Shown piece by piece: positions 25,365 through 37,412 of a stretch of 64,000 nt of DNA. Position numbers and translations under genes: made by a program. The DNA comes from Sipunculus nudus (lineage: Eukaryota > Annelida > Sipuncula > Golfingiida > Sipunculidae). Where the stretch lies: positions 66,968,453-67,032,452 of the forward strand of contig CM049311.1 of NCBI GenBank assembly GCA_026874595.1. Direction: 5' to 3'. The notes under the pieces are model-generated. The model searched no databases, was not told the origin of the DNA, and saw only the letters and a list, made by a program, of their open reading frames with translations. The stretch's first letter is position 1; each line of letters starts with the position of its first letter.

Positions 25365-25432
25365 AGTCAACGGATACCAACCCAGCGAGGAGTGCGCAGA
25401 GCCGATGTTGTTACATTTCGTTTTGAAAAACC
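25365..25432 (+). repeat. Repeat A, copy 2
   Basis: Nearly identical to 25072-25143 and directly follows repeat B copy 1, giving an A-B-A order. The difference GTGCACAG versus GTGCGCAG distinguishes the copies. Confidence 0.85.
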
Positions 25433-26182
25433 TGCCCAGATGTCTAGTTAAAATATTGTCGAACACTAGTTTTTCGCCTATCTGACTTCCAGAGTGCTCC
25501 AGTCATAGTTAATGTTTAAATCTTTAATCAAAAAGCAAAGGGTTAAAAGGGGTTAAAATGTATATACGATACAACATTTTACTATACTGCAATATTTATA
25601 CACCTGCCTCGGGTATAATCAAACAGCATGAAGATCCGTCGTTTTTAGACAAACTTCATTGTGGCTTTAGTTTCAATCGTAAGCGAAAGTACAAGTATGT
25701 AACGTTGTCTGCTTGAAAAATAAAGCCTTTAATTAGCAATTGTTCATTTAATACTACAGATCAATCAGGGGATATAACACACAGATTAAAAAGAATTAAG
25801 TGTATTTAACCTATATGTTCGTGTTATTGATATATGCGTTTATGGGGACGTGGTAGAAAGATAAGTTTGACTGCAATACTTGGCCCGAAAAAAAACAACT
25901 ATTCGATTTCTGTAGAGAAACGATCTCCGTTATAGTATATTCGACGCAGGTGTACGAATGATAAAGAACTGCAAAGTATTCCTATCTCTCAGTGCTAATT
26001 AATAGGTTGGGTAATTAATCATTGCCCAACATGGTTAAATAATTTAATAATTTCAGCAGGTGCTACTCGAGAGTTTAATAACCTGAGCCGTCTCGATGGT
26101 CAGATGGCGGCGCCAAAAGCACCTGCCCAAGAGACACCTTTAGTCCAGGGAAGGTTGTACAATACCTGATGTATCCCGCGGT

Positions 26183-26398
26183 ATAACTTGCTAATTATCA
26201 AAGCCCAGAAAGTAGTTCCCGGCAAATAGTAATCCAAAACATGTGAATAGGTCTCACGTCTCCTAGATCATTTCTATAAATAAATATTTCATCGCCAAAC
26301 ATGTTAAAACTCACTCAGAGTGCGGCGGTTAAGTTGTATTTCGATGTTGACGTCATCCATCCTGCGCCTTCACCGCTTGTTTGTTGAAACGCTGCGTG
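26183..26398 (+). repeat. Repeat B, copy 2
   Basis: Second copy of the block at 25144-25364, about 1.04 kb downstream. Here it is continuous with AAGCTTATACATACGCGG, so this may be the ancestral location. Confidence 0.9.
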
Positions 26399-27940
26399 GA
26401 AAGCTTATACATACGCGGAGGTAAATTCGTTTGTAACGTGAAGGGCGTCGTATAAACGTCGACATCGGAGAAGTAAAGCTCCTTACTATCATTCTAACTT
26501 TTTGCATTGAAAGTTAACCCCGTTCCTACACGTAATTAAGGCACTGAACCACCTTATATGACAGAACTTATGTGAATAAATAATTCAAAGGTGCGAGGTA
26601 TCAAAGAATTTCGATCAGTTTATGAATATGTAAGTGAGTATAACACATGTTTGATTAGACCTGCCTTATGTATATATCATAGACCTATAAACGAATCGCA
26701 AAGGAGCACCACACTGGAAGTTTCACTAAGAAACGTAATATATAATATGTTAGGTAAGCCGTGAGAATTTGCTTACCTAATAGACGTGATGCATTTGATG
26801 AAGTTTGATGGTATCTCGTCGTTCATATATCTTCTGGGTCGCAACGTTGTTGAAACTTACTTTTAAGGAATCCCGTGATATATCGATACACGTAATGTAT
26901 TGATCGATACAGGAGGTTCGATAGGCTTGTGGCTGATTTCGACAAGAATCGATTCAATTATCGATTTCTCTGACAAAAAATGATGCATTTATTAACAGCT
27001 CTTACAAGAATGGATGCAATAATCGATCTCTCTGGCTTGATTGGTATAAGAAACATAAAACAAACTCTAAACACTGGTTCAACACACAAAAGATGTTTTC
27101 CGATTATTTTATCTACGTATAAAAAAGTTTGCAAAAAAGGGAGTGTGTCATATTATTTTTCTCACATACCAGTGAGACTGCTTTATCCTGTTTATCTGGG
27201 AGAAAGCATGACAAGGCTTGGCAAAACCTATACTGTAACACACTCTACATCTCAATTAAAGAAATAGGTTTCTTACTCTACTGTCATATGAAACAAAATC
27301 AGGAAAGAATATTTTAGCCAGTGACGTCACATCTTGAGCAGCGAATCACAACTCAGTGTCGTCGTTCATGCGAGAATGAATCAAAAGAAAACGTTCTTCT
27401 ATGTTTAATATATCCCCGCCTAAATATTTTTTTTTACTTTTTTTCGAAATCGGTTGAGAAAGAATAAATATAAACAATTGATTCAACCCAAAATGTACAT
27501 TGCTTGGGGGAAAATCTCAACATAAACTTTATTGGTGGAATAATTTTCTCCATATCTTCCATATTTTTTTTTCTGTTATTATACCGTTCCGTATAAAAGA
27601 TGAATTCCATTCAGACTCGTACCCTTCAAATTTTCAATTCTACGAAACTTGTATTTAACGATTTCTTATCATCGAGCCAGGATCGTACATTGGCTGGAAA
27701 ACGTTTTTTAGCATTCTAAAAACTTAGCCAAGGCGATTTCTAATCCAGTTTCACGCAAACTTTGACAACCTCGTATCAGTTCTTTCATTGCCACGAGGGG
27801 TTATTAATATAACACGAGGACGTGGTGAGCCTGGTATGGTGCAGAAGGCTTAGGATTAGTATACCACGCTTTGTCCTGGATACAGAACGTACTGTATCGA
27901 GATCATCATTGACGCACCTAGCTCCATGTAAAGCACAGGG
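26399..27940. other. No gene recognised
   Basis: AT-rich. A roughly 33-bp segment (ACAAGAATCGATTCAATTAT) recurs in altered form (ACAAGAATGGATGCAATAAT) at about 26944 and 27004. The 95-codon ORF at 26980-27267 spans one of these and has no recognised domain. Confidence 0.45.
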
Positions 27941-27985
27941 GCGTAGCCAGGGGGATGCCGTGGGGGGCCTTGCCCTCCCCCACCC
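27937..27985. mobile_element. Single transposon end (CAGGGGCGTAGCC)
   Basis: CAGGGGCGTAGCCAGGGGG resembles the ends of the MITE at 62663-63136 (CAGGAGCATAGCC). The opposite end is not seen nearby, so this is a fragment. A matching but separate end, GCTACGCCCCTG, is at about 55437-55448. Confidence 0.4.
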
Positions 27986-28075
27986 CTCTACTCCGACTTT
28001 CTGTAAAATAAATAGCTGCTAAGGAACTTATAGTATGGAAATAGTTGAAAAAGAAAATATCAGTCATATTTACAT

Positions 28076-28915
28076 TGTAACAGGTGCCCCTTTTATTGTG
28101 TGCAGCGGTCTTACAGATAATTGTTTTATTGTGCGCACGGATGTTCCATGTGTTGTTGGCATTTTGTTTGTGTGCCACGTGTAGCTCTTGTTGTAGCGGC
28201 CTCGCCTGGCCGGATGTTGCAGGCTCGGTTTAATCCGCATTGGTTGAACCCTAGATACACAGCGTTCTTTGTTCTTGTATGTTCTTTGAACGTGTGTAAT
28301 GTGTTCCTTAGAATGTTCGAGCAATGGAAGGTTCTCGGCTGGAGGTGAAAAGTTATAAATAGGGGGCTGTATTTTAGAGCCGAGAGAGATGAGAGAATAT
28401 TCCAACGGACACAGAAGCGTGTATGTCAGTTTGTGGGACCTATTCCTATAAGTGCGCCAATTATAAATTTTCTTCAGATTTTCTTCTGGATTTTGTGACG
28501 AATCTTATTTGGTCTTCATTTTGATTTCTGGATTGTTACAAGAGCTTTACATTGGACTGTTATTCTCCGAGAGGATATGTATGAACTTTTCATCAGGCTT
28601 ATACATTTTAAAGGACCAACCGCTGTGACAGTGGTGGTATTCAGGTACTGTGCACTTTGTTTATTTTACTGTGTGATTGTATTGATTTGTTGTTATACTG
28701 CTGTTATATTGTGTAATTGTATTGATTTAGTGTATTGTAAAATTAGGGTTGTTTTAAGAATAAATAATAGTTATTTGTAAACAAAAAACACTGACTTCTT
28801 TATTCATTTCCCTAGACAATTTTACGCTGCCTAGTGTTACAGAATCTGATTTTTTTTCACCATTACAAAATTTATGTTCACGCATACGTGATCTGTTGAT
28901 ATTAGGTTGATAACA
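28076..28915 (+). mobile_element. Solo LTR, Gypsy-like family (840 bp)
   Basis: Starts TGTAACAGGTGCC and ends in a block containing CACGCATACGTGATCTGTTG, both matching the inverted form of the LTR at 51052-51838. Internal matches include TTCTCCGAGAG and TGTGATTGTATTGA. ACAT flanks it on both sides (28072-28075 and 28916-28919), a 4-bp target duplication. It is in the opposite orientation to the other members and more diverged from the 51-kb copy. ORFs inside it (28121-28348 and 28577-28780) are chance readings of LTR sequence. Confidence 0.87.
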
Positions 28916-28919
28916 ACAT

Positions 28920-29095
28920 CATCGAAATATCGTAATACGATGATTCGAATATTGTGTATCGCGATACAGTTTTAAAAATCGACATTTCTCGATATTTTTA
29001 TAAATTATTCTTAAACTTATTTTTGAAGTTAAAATAATGTTTCTTCTGCAAATCTAGACACCTGAAGATGTTTGAATTGGATTGGATTAAGGAAT
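28920..29095 (-). mobile_element. hAT-like element fragment
   Basis: ATCGAAATATCG, TCGAATATTGTGTATCGCGATAC and TTTCTTCTGCAAATCTAGA match, in inverse orientation, the right end of the element at 45211-46882. The outermost terminus is missing and a (TA)n tract follows. Confidence 0.6.
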
Positions 29096-29150
29096 AATTA
29101 AAGGATATAGAAATTACAAGGATATTGAAAATCTCTGCTGCTTCTTATAA

Positions 29151-29233
<83 letters not shown>
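29151..29233. repeat. (TA)n microsatellite
   Basis: About 41 TA units, the longest in the window. ORFs reading poly(Ile-Tyr) across it are artefacts. Confidence 0.97.
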
Positions 29234-29235
<2 letters not shown>

Positions 29236-29577
29236 AGTATTCACATACTCCCATGGCCCGCGGGTTTGCTGAAATGGGGGAGGGTTGACCGGGGAGATTC
29301 CGAGCAAGGGTATTTATTTTTGGACGGGATGGGGGTACTGGATATTCTCTCTGTAATCCTGTGGTTTGCTTCTAATAATTTTCTGAGAAAACAAATGCGA
29401 AGCGTACGGTGTGAAAGGTTATCATTGATTAGGGCTCGCTATCGGTCTGTATATTCAGATACTATACGTATTGCGATATACGTGAAATGATACCCGATAC
29501 GTATTGACGATACGCTTCATTTTTTCTTTCTGCTGAGAACGTTCTTCGTAAACAAAAAAAAGACGGTCATATCATAG

Positions 29578-31275
29578 CTTTCTTGAGATCTCGGACCTTT
29601 TACATCTCGGCCCAAACGAAGTCGGACCACTTAGTACAATCTCGGACCACCCCGTCGACGATCTCGGACCACATTCCGTACCATCTCGGACCACTATATC
29701 GGACCCGTTCAGACCTCGATCAGACTCATGATGTAGTTGTCAAATGTATATGTTCCGTCTTCAAACGATGTTAAAGCTAATTATTAAAACATTATTACTC
29801 CACGCATAACTGTTGCCTCTCTCTCTTTATCATTCTCTCCATCATTAATCATTCGTACCATATCGTCTTAATACTAATTTATAAATATTCTAAAGTGTGT
29901 GCATTTGATCGTGTATTAAAGTATACGAGTGTGTGTGAGAAAGAATGAAAGAAAGACAAAATGAATGTCAGATTAAATTTATGAAAGAAAGAATGAAAGA
30001 TTGAATGAGAGAAAGATTGAATGAATGAATGAAAGAAAGAATGAATGAACGAAAAAAAGATTTAATGAAAGAATGAATGAATGAATGAATGAATGAATGA
30101 ATGAATGAATGAATGAATGATTGAATGATTGAAAGAATGGATGACAGACAGAAAAAATAAATGAAAGATTGTATGAAGGAACGAAAGAATGAATGGAAGG
30201 AAGATTAATGAAAAAAAAAATAATGAAAGAAAGATTGAAGCAATGAAGGAAGGAAAGAATGAATGATAGACAGATTGAATGAAATAAAGATTGAATGATA
30301 GACTAAATGAATGAAAGTTTGAATGAGCTAATGAAAGAAAGAATGAATGAAAAAAGATTTAATGAACAAGGGATTGAATGAATGAATTAAATAAATATTG
30401 AATGATAGACAGACAAAAAAAACGTTGAATAAAGGAACGAAAGAATGAATGAAAGTCAGAAAGGTTGAATGATAGACAGTTTGAATGAAAGAAAAATTAA
30501 ATTATAGTTAGACAAAATGAATGAAAGATTGAATGAGAGAAAAATTGAATCTCGTTTTTATATTGTATATATACGAAATTCTAATAAACTCAGCTCTTGA
30601 GTTTAAATATGGTGTCAATTCCAACTTTTGAATTTTTGTTTTATGTATATATCTAAACTACAACTGTTTTCACTCTTTAATATTATTTAGTTGAATTGTA
30701 GATATGTTACAGCGATACAGCAGTTCTGATTCTTTGATTCACACATGCTTTTTTGTGTATTATTGGTTCACGTAGTTTATCACAAATTTGGTATTTCGGT
30801 TTTCATACCTCTTTTAATATTGTTTATATTAAATTCTAATAAACTTTGTCATTTCCCTTTGAGTTAAAATATTGTGTCATGCGTGTAACACGAACTATTA
30901 TAAATTAAGTGTAATTAAGAGTGTGTGCTTGTGTGTGTCAAATGTTTTTTGAGTGGGTATACATACTGAGCTATGTCGTAGGCCTAACTTGTCCAAATGG
31001 AATTTTTAATATCTGAATCGCGCGCAGACAAAATAATTTTGTGTATTATAAACATTACATCGGTTATGTCATAACAGTTTAGGCGGCCAGGACATGTATG
31101 TTACTTTGGTCCGAGATCGTAGTTGCCCGATCGCAAAGTGGTCCGAGATCGTAGTGGCCAGATACAAAGTGGTCCGAGTTTGTCGGCCCAGTGGTCCGAG
31201 ATCGTAATGGTCCGATCTGAAGTGGTCCGACTTCGTGTGGGCCGAGATGTAAAAGGTCCGAGATCTCCAGGTACC
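29578..31275. mobile_element. DNA transposon with TCGGACC-array termini (about 1.7 kb)
   Basis: The ends form a long inverted repeat: the left end from 29586 reads GAGATCTCGGACCTTTTACA, and the right end to 31267 is its reverse complement. Each end carries a spaced array of TCGGACC motifs (about 29588-29705 and 31108-31265). ATATCATA lies outside both ends (29570-29577 and 31276-31283). A matching C precedes each copy, so the duplication is 8 or 9 bp, as for hAT or Mutator-type elements. No transposase ORF remains; the interior is largely a GAAT-rich simple repeat. Confidence 0.75.
29935..30550 (+). repeat. Degenerate (GAAT)n / GAAAGA simple repeat
   Basis: About 600 bp of GAATGAAT and GAAAGAAT variants, purest at 30070-30120. 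It is internal to the TCGGACC element. Confidence 0.95.
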
Positions 31276-31283
31276 ATATCATA

Positions 31284-33825
31284 TCGATCATACCAGGGTA
31301 CGTGATCTTCTTTAAGTTTTAAAAGGCCAATACAAGTAATTAAGAGCAACTTAAGCTTTATTAATTTCTCAAATTATAGTTTAAATTAAGATTTATGACA
31401 TATATCTTTATTTTTGAGTTTATTTTGGGTTTCATCCATACAACGGTATAGCATGCATATATAGCAAACCGGTAACCTTATCGATGAGGCGTATCGATAT
31501 GTATCCATACATATCGGTTAATTGATACATCCATATTATTGATCTTCAGAGGATGATCAGATGTGTTTAGACCTTTTATTTGACCTTTTAATAATGAAGT
31601 AGCACTATCACCCGATTTTGCTTAGTTTAAAGGTAAGATAATCAGCTTCGCGCATTGCGTTTATTAACTTATATGTGGGACAGGTCTCCACTGTCTTAAG
31701 TTTTGACTATTATCTTTTTAGTTGGCTCACTACATGATTTTACTTATATAATATAATGAGAGGTCGTCTAAAGAACTTGTACTTTAATAATGTATAAAGT
31801 CGGGTGCATATTACGCCGATTTTGATGGGTAAATTTTCGGGGATTTATTGGGCTAATATGAGATTTTCGACACGAATTTTACCTTCTCCCACGTTAGAGA
31901 ACCAACGTCGAACAATTCTTCGCCATGTCAATATAATTTTGACGGAATCGCAAAATAAAATCGGTACAGTATGAATAAGGTGTTTGGACTAAGGGTCCTG
32001 GATTCTATCCCAGCCGGAGCTATAAGACAAAATGATTATTAGGACAAAATAAGAATTTGTTCTGTTTTAAAGGTTATAACTTCAAAGTTATTCTTAATCT
32101 CGTGTATTAAATAACTAGGAATATAGAAGGCGTAATAAATGAGTATAATTTTGTATCAACAGATTTTCTTCTTATCATTATATGCACCGTAAGAGACTAA
32201 AAAAACTAAAGAAGGAACATATGGTGCTCGAGCCAATTGGTTGAGGAAGTCTTGGACTCCGACTTAGGCGTTTCTTAAGCAACGGTACTTGTGATACTCT
32301 CAGAACAAACTACTTGAATTTTTACCTAACAATTTTAACTGTCAATATTGTTCAAGATGGATAGGTGAGGTCGTTTTACACTGGAATATTACAGTGTGTA
32401 TTCTCTAGCATCCTATTGAATATTTTCATAAAATTTTCGCTCCAGAGTTATATGCAAGGCATAGAAAAGAAAACTTAACAAAGTAAAACAAATATATATC
32501 CCTGCATATACGTGGCAACCGATCCTTTTAAGATGAGACTTGTAGTCACTGAGCAACGTGAAACCATGACGGCGACATGACCGACCTAGAATACCCTGTA
32601 ACAAAACCGCTAGCCAATCACAAGGTACGTCTCATATATCACATGCATGGCCACTTGGGTCATCTGATCACTTCAGTAAAAAAAATATACATCTGTGTGG
32701 TGTGTGAAGAGAGTTGATGAGAGAATGACAAAATATAGTTAACCAGTTGTTACATTAGACTAGGTACCAAGGAAAGTGTAACATGAACCTAAATAACTCA
32801 TTCTCAGTAAATTAGAATTCTCTTTTAAGAGTTGCTAATGCCTGCCTTTGTATATGCCTGGTGAGCCATGACCAGTCACAATATGACGGGAATGCTTCCT
32901 CATAGTCTAAAAATAAGGATATTGCCGAACACTTGACTAAAAACTGTTGGGTTGAAAAAAATGACGTATTGCTCACCTAACACAAGCCAGGAAAATACGT
33001 TAGGAAAGCAGTTGCATATGCAAACATAAAAAAATAACATTAAACCGCGAGTCTGTCTGCATAAGATGGATAAAAGATTTAGAACGTAACATTTTAAGGA
33101 ATACAAAACTTTGGTTGACAGTTAACTTATCTTCTACAACCGCACCCAACAATGGACCTCCATTAACCTTGAAAAATGTACACAATCTAGGTTGCTTATT
33201 TTTATTTTGACAGGACATATGTGGCTTAGGTCGTGTATTTTAATGGTTAACCACAATGTTAAACACAATGTTTAGTGAAAAATTTGTTATGACATATACA
33301 TGCGTATAAGCTAATATATGGATTTGTATAATTTACATTTATTTCTCCATCGGAAGTTTGGTATAATACTGGCATGTAACATAACCATAGTGATGTATCG
33401 CCTAAATATTAGGAAACTTTCCTTAATTGCAGATGAGAAGCACGTCCTTTATGATGTCGCATCTACTCCACGGATACATACCTTCATAACGCTATAGCGG
33501 AAACTAATGAAGGTTGTCAGTGCGGGAATTCAATGAAGATGGCGCCCGCTCATTTTTGTAATCATAGCTGCATGCCCGGCATTAAGCTAAAGGGAGACAT
33601 ACGATGGAAATATATTTTCATTGAGCCTTCTAAATTTCAGTCCATGACACATGAGTCTCTTCGGTGTCACATTGTCATGTTTTAGCTACACAGTGGTCTC
33701 TAGAAAATATTAAAGAATTTATTGTTAATTAATGTTAATTATCATCATTTTGCAGAATCTTTTTGTGTTTCTATTTATAGATTCGTGGTGTAATATTGCC
33801 ATAAGTCTTTTCTAAAGTTGTGTAG

Positions 33826-33889
<64 letters not shown>

Positions 33890-34180
33890 TTTTATTACGA
33901 TGAATTCTGTTTCATAATGCCCTGTGACATAATACTCTAATACTCTCTGCCTCTGCCTCTGTCGCTCACTCTTCTCTCTCTCTCTCAAACACACACGCCT
34001 TTTCCTGTGATGATAAGCAATATCAACCCATTTAATATCGAATTAAAGAATATAATATAATATAAGAAAAAAAATCCCTCGGATTTGAGTTTTAGTCTCC
34101 TGACAGACTGCATGAGTATCAATGTAATGGGACAGTGCACCAGTACGGCATTAACGTCTTAAAACTTTGGATTAGATGCA
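31284..34180. other. AT-rich, no gene recognised
   Basis: Contains ATCGATA-rich patches (31470-31560) that may be decayed hAT ends, and a (TA)n tract at about 33830-33882. The ORFs at 32413-33218 on the minus strand carry no recognised domain. Confidence 0.5.
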
Positions 34181-34432
34181 GTGATTCCAGATAACCCCCG
34201 AGGGGTATCTTAAAATTCGTTTTAAGATTTCTCGCGGGAGCAACTAAAAATTAATATAATCCTAGCTACCCCTAAAGATTCAGATTACTCTAAAATAATA
34301 TTTTTTATGTTTTTAATTACTTATAAATATTGTAATAATTGTTTATTCTTCTGGAGTTGTAAAATTTTAATCTTTGCACATCTTATGTTATTTTTATTCA
34401 ACGGGGTAATCTGAAATGGGGGTCTTTACACA
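34181..34432. mobile_element. Possible short TIR element (CAGATTACCCC type)
   Basis: Left end GTGATTCCAGATAACCCCCG pairs imperfectly with right-end sequence GGGGTAATCTGAAA followed by GGGTCTTTACAC. Same motif set as the element at 44090-44831. No clear target duplication. Confidence 0.4.
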
Positions 34433-34734
34433 AGGCTCTCTGTCCATGCATGCAAGCATGGACTCTGACAACATAAACCATACCAAACTAAAATGCGGAA
34501 TGAACAAAGGTCAACGCGCAAACCTACACGACCTACACTTAAAACAGTACATCCGGATGGTTTACTTTTATTATTCAGCCTTTTGAACTAATAAATCAAA
34601 TATTCCTACGTACATATCTCATCATTAAAAATTCTATTTTAACTAACTGAAGATTGGTATTTTTAGGAAGGCCCAATTTCAACGTCATGATACAGTACTC
34701 CGAATGTTGATATTCTAACCAAAGAAAATGATTA

Positions 34735-35140
34735 TGATTAGACTAGAGCACCGCAGATGTGCAAAAGACACCCGTCTTGTCTGGTGACCTGTGACCTCAT
34801 GAACTATGCGTACATTTTGCCAGGAATCGAACTTAGGCGAGATATTATAGGCCTATTGGTTAATATTTCTGTTGAGTTTCATCAAAATCCATCACATTCC
34901 TGATAAGCTTTCTCGGCGACACCACAAAGTAGCCTCGTGACCTCTGACCTCATATGAAATGCATGGATTGTTCCTAAAATCAAACCCGTGCGAGATAATC
35001 TGTTTGTTAGTAGTAGTGGTGAGTTTCGTGAAAATCAAATCGAAGCCCTGGTAGGTTATCGCAGTGACGCCTAAAGTTAACGGACGTGGGGATCATGCAT
35101 GCATAATACGCCCCGTCATAGACGAGCGTATATAAACCGC
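34735..35140 (+). repeat. Two-unit tandem repeat ending in ACGCCCCGTC palindrome
   Basis: Two units of roughly 165-170 bp contain GTGACCTGTGACCTCATGA / GTGACCTCTGACCTCATATG, then GAATCGAACTTAGGCGAGAT / CAAACCCGTGCGAGATAAT, then GAGTTTCATCAAAATC / GAGTTTCGTGAAAATC. The block closes with ATACGCCCCGTCATAGACG and GAGCGTATA. This pattern resembles a dispersed repeat I associate with bivalve genomes. Confidence 0.65.
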
Positions 35141-35861
35141 ATTTTTTTTTAACAACGATGTCCGCCTTTACACAAAATTAAGTAGAACACAATTCTTAAA
35201 GGTTTATGATATTTCCAGCTAAAAGGGCTGCTGTACAAACCGAAAAATTCTACTCTTCACATTTATACGACTCAACTGATTATTCTTTTCAATTATTCCT
35301 ATTATGAAGTTTGAAATAATATCATATTACCAATATCTGTACCCAAACAAAAAGTCAGACAATTACCTTCGCGTCTAACAGGAGCGGGAACATATATTGC
35401 TTGTATATTGATGTCAAAATTAATGAAATGTGATCTATGACATCGTGTTTAACAAGATAATCTCAGTCTTACAAAATGACAACGACCACACACGACCTTC
35501 ACGTTAGCATTTCTCTCAGCTATTTCCAATCTTGAACCTTAATTAATGACGCGCTGATTGGTTTTATCAGGAACTCTATAACAGAGTTATCTGTTATTCT
35601 ATTATTTTTGTTGTAGGAGTATTCACGCAAGAGTATGAGGTTAAGAGGCCGTGCCGATTTAACATGAAACGTTCGCCTTTTAATATTGACAGCTTCGTTT
35701 CAAATCATTTTGGAGCCCATCAAAGTATTTTTTACTAGAAAACAATATGATGAAAAAACAGCATCCGACATGGGTAAAGCACATGAGTATTACATTTGTT
35801 TAAAACGTGTGTGGTCTCATTCTATGGTCTTTACTATTTGTCTGTGATGCTCGACCACTAC

Positions 35862-36503
35862 TATGCTCTTTACACAACGCTTTACTTATAAGCCTACTAC
35901 CTATATTGTAAGCGCTGTTTGTTTTGACCTCGTATACTGAATCGTTATACCACAGAGGAGCAATCAGATGAGACCCTGTGCTGGAAGACAAAACGGTTTA
36001 GCAGCCAAGCGAGGAATACACGGGCCAATGTTGTTCCGTTTAAACAGGCCGCAGGCTCAGGGAGAATGGCCCCAAGCGTGGTTTTTCACACGTCCTTGTG
36101 TACATAGGGTGCCTGACCGGTGAGCTGTTATTCAAATAAAATGAAACAACAAAGGTTCCGTGCTGACCTCGCTGGCTGGTTTCCGTTTTTCTGGCAAATG
36201 GATAGTCGTAATGTCTTAATCGAATCGGTCGGTGGTGCGAGAACGTAGAGTGAGCAATTTAAAAACGACTATTTTTTACTAAGAGTAACCACTTGAGTGC
36301 ACTTGAAGCGCATTTGTTGCGCATTTGAAGCGCAGCTATGGGCGGAGCCATGATGACTGTCGAGTGTTTTTAACTGGCATTTGGTTGGCTGCCAGACTAC
36401 GACCCACCCTAGTGTCTAAATGTATCATAAACGGTCAAAGCAGGCAGCTGGAAAATCAGTAGCTTCTTTTGAAGCGCAAGATTTCTGCTGCCTCGGGAGC
36501 GTA
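35862..36503 (-). mobile_element. MULE-like MITE, copy A (642 bp)
   Basis: Starts TATGCTCTTTACAC and ends GGGAGCGTA, so the termini pair as TA(T/C)GCTC...GAGCGTA. Flanks GACCACTAC (35853-35861) and GAGCACTAC (36504-36512) match at 8 of 9, a 9-bp target duplication. Sequence inside (CCTACTACCTATA, GTTTGTTTTGACCTCGTAT, CAGATGAGACCCTGTGCTGG, CCAAGCGAGGAATACACGG) is the reverse complement of copy B at 59999-60942. It lacks about 250 bp present in B. No transposase. Confidence 0.85.
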
Positions 36504-37412
36504 GAGCACTACTTGTTTTACATTCTCTTACTAGCTGATATTTCTAACACTGGAATTTATTAAGTGATTGAAATTGAGAACATGTCACGTGAAATCCAAA
36601 ATGCACCTTTAAAAGGAGCTATTATGAAAAGATACATATACAGACTATGGATTGCAGTCAAAAAAAACAAAAACGAAACATTTTTTCATTCAATCTGGCG
36701 TATTGTTCAAGTGTATATTCTTGAAACAGCATGCAGGCAAAAGAAAATATAAACAGACGACATAATCATGTATATATTGATCGCATTACAGTTTATTCGG
36801 AAAATCGTCCAAATGTGTCAAATCTGTTTGGATAAAGTGTATTCTTTTATAAATCTTGATTGAATTAGGCGACTGTTGCAGACTCCAGAATTACACAAAA
36901 ATTGAAGAATTCTGCTGTGATGGTATACAGTACTATAGAAACATAAATTTTACCTTCATACAAATAACAAGAATGAGTTTTAACATTCAACCAATGAATT
37001 AAAGTTTCACTTGCTATTTTTTAACCTTTTATAAATAACAATATATAAAATATAAACAGAAGACCAGTGTTTCCTGGGTGCTATCCATTCACATCCGCTT
37101 TTACCTGAGTACTGTCATTATAATACATAAATCCTCTTGACAATCATCGATTTGTATTTGCCATATTTATTACCATCCTGACAAATGATTTACCGGAATC
37201 TAGATGTGGGAAACCATTTTATCCGTTTCTAAAGCTTAAAATATCATTATTGAGTGGAGTAGTAGAGCAGTTATTGGTTCTACATTAACACTAACCCTTT
37301 GTAAAAGAGATTACACTTAAATATCAACAATATAACAATGCTACTTTTATACACTGGGTGTCAGGTGTACGACTGAGCAAAATTAGGATAGTACGCTTTG
37401 TGAACTGTAAAT
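36504..37412. other. No gene recognised
   Basis: AT-rich sequence that would be 3' UTR or downstream flank for the minus-strand exon at 37413-37872. No clear gene. Confidence 0.4.

Noticed and set aside
28121-28405. ORFs of 75 and 111 codons
   Set aside because: Inside the solo LTR at 28076-28915 and on opposite strands.
29098-29490. ORFs of 69-121 codons reading poly(Ile-Tyr)
   Set aside because: They are translations of a (TA)n microsatellite. The same applies to ORFs across the tracts near 8400, 9800, 33850, 49100, 51870 and 55350.
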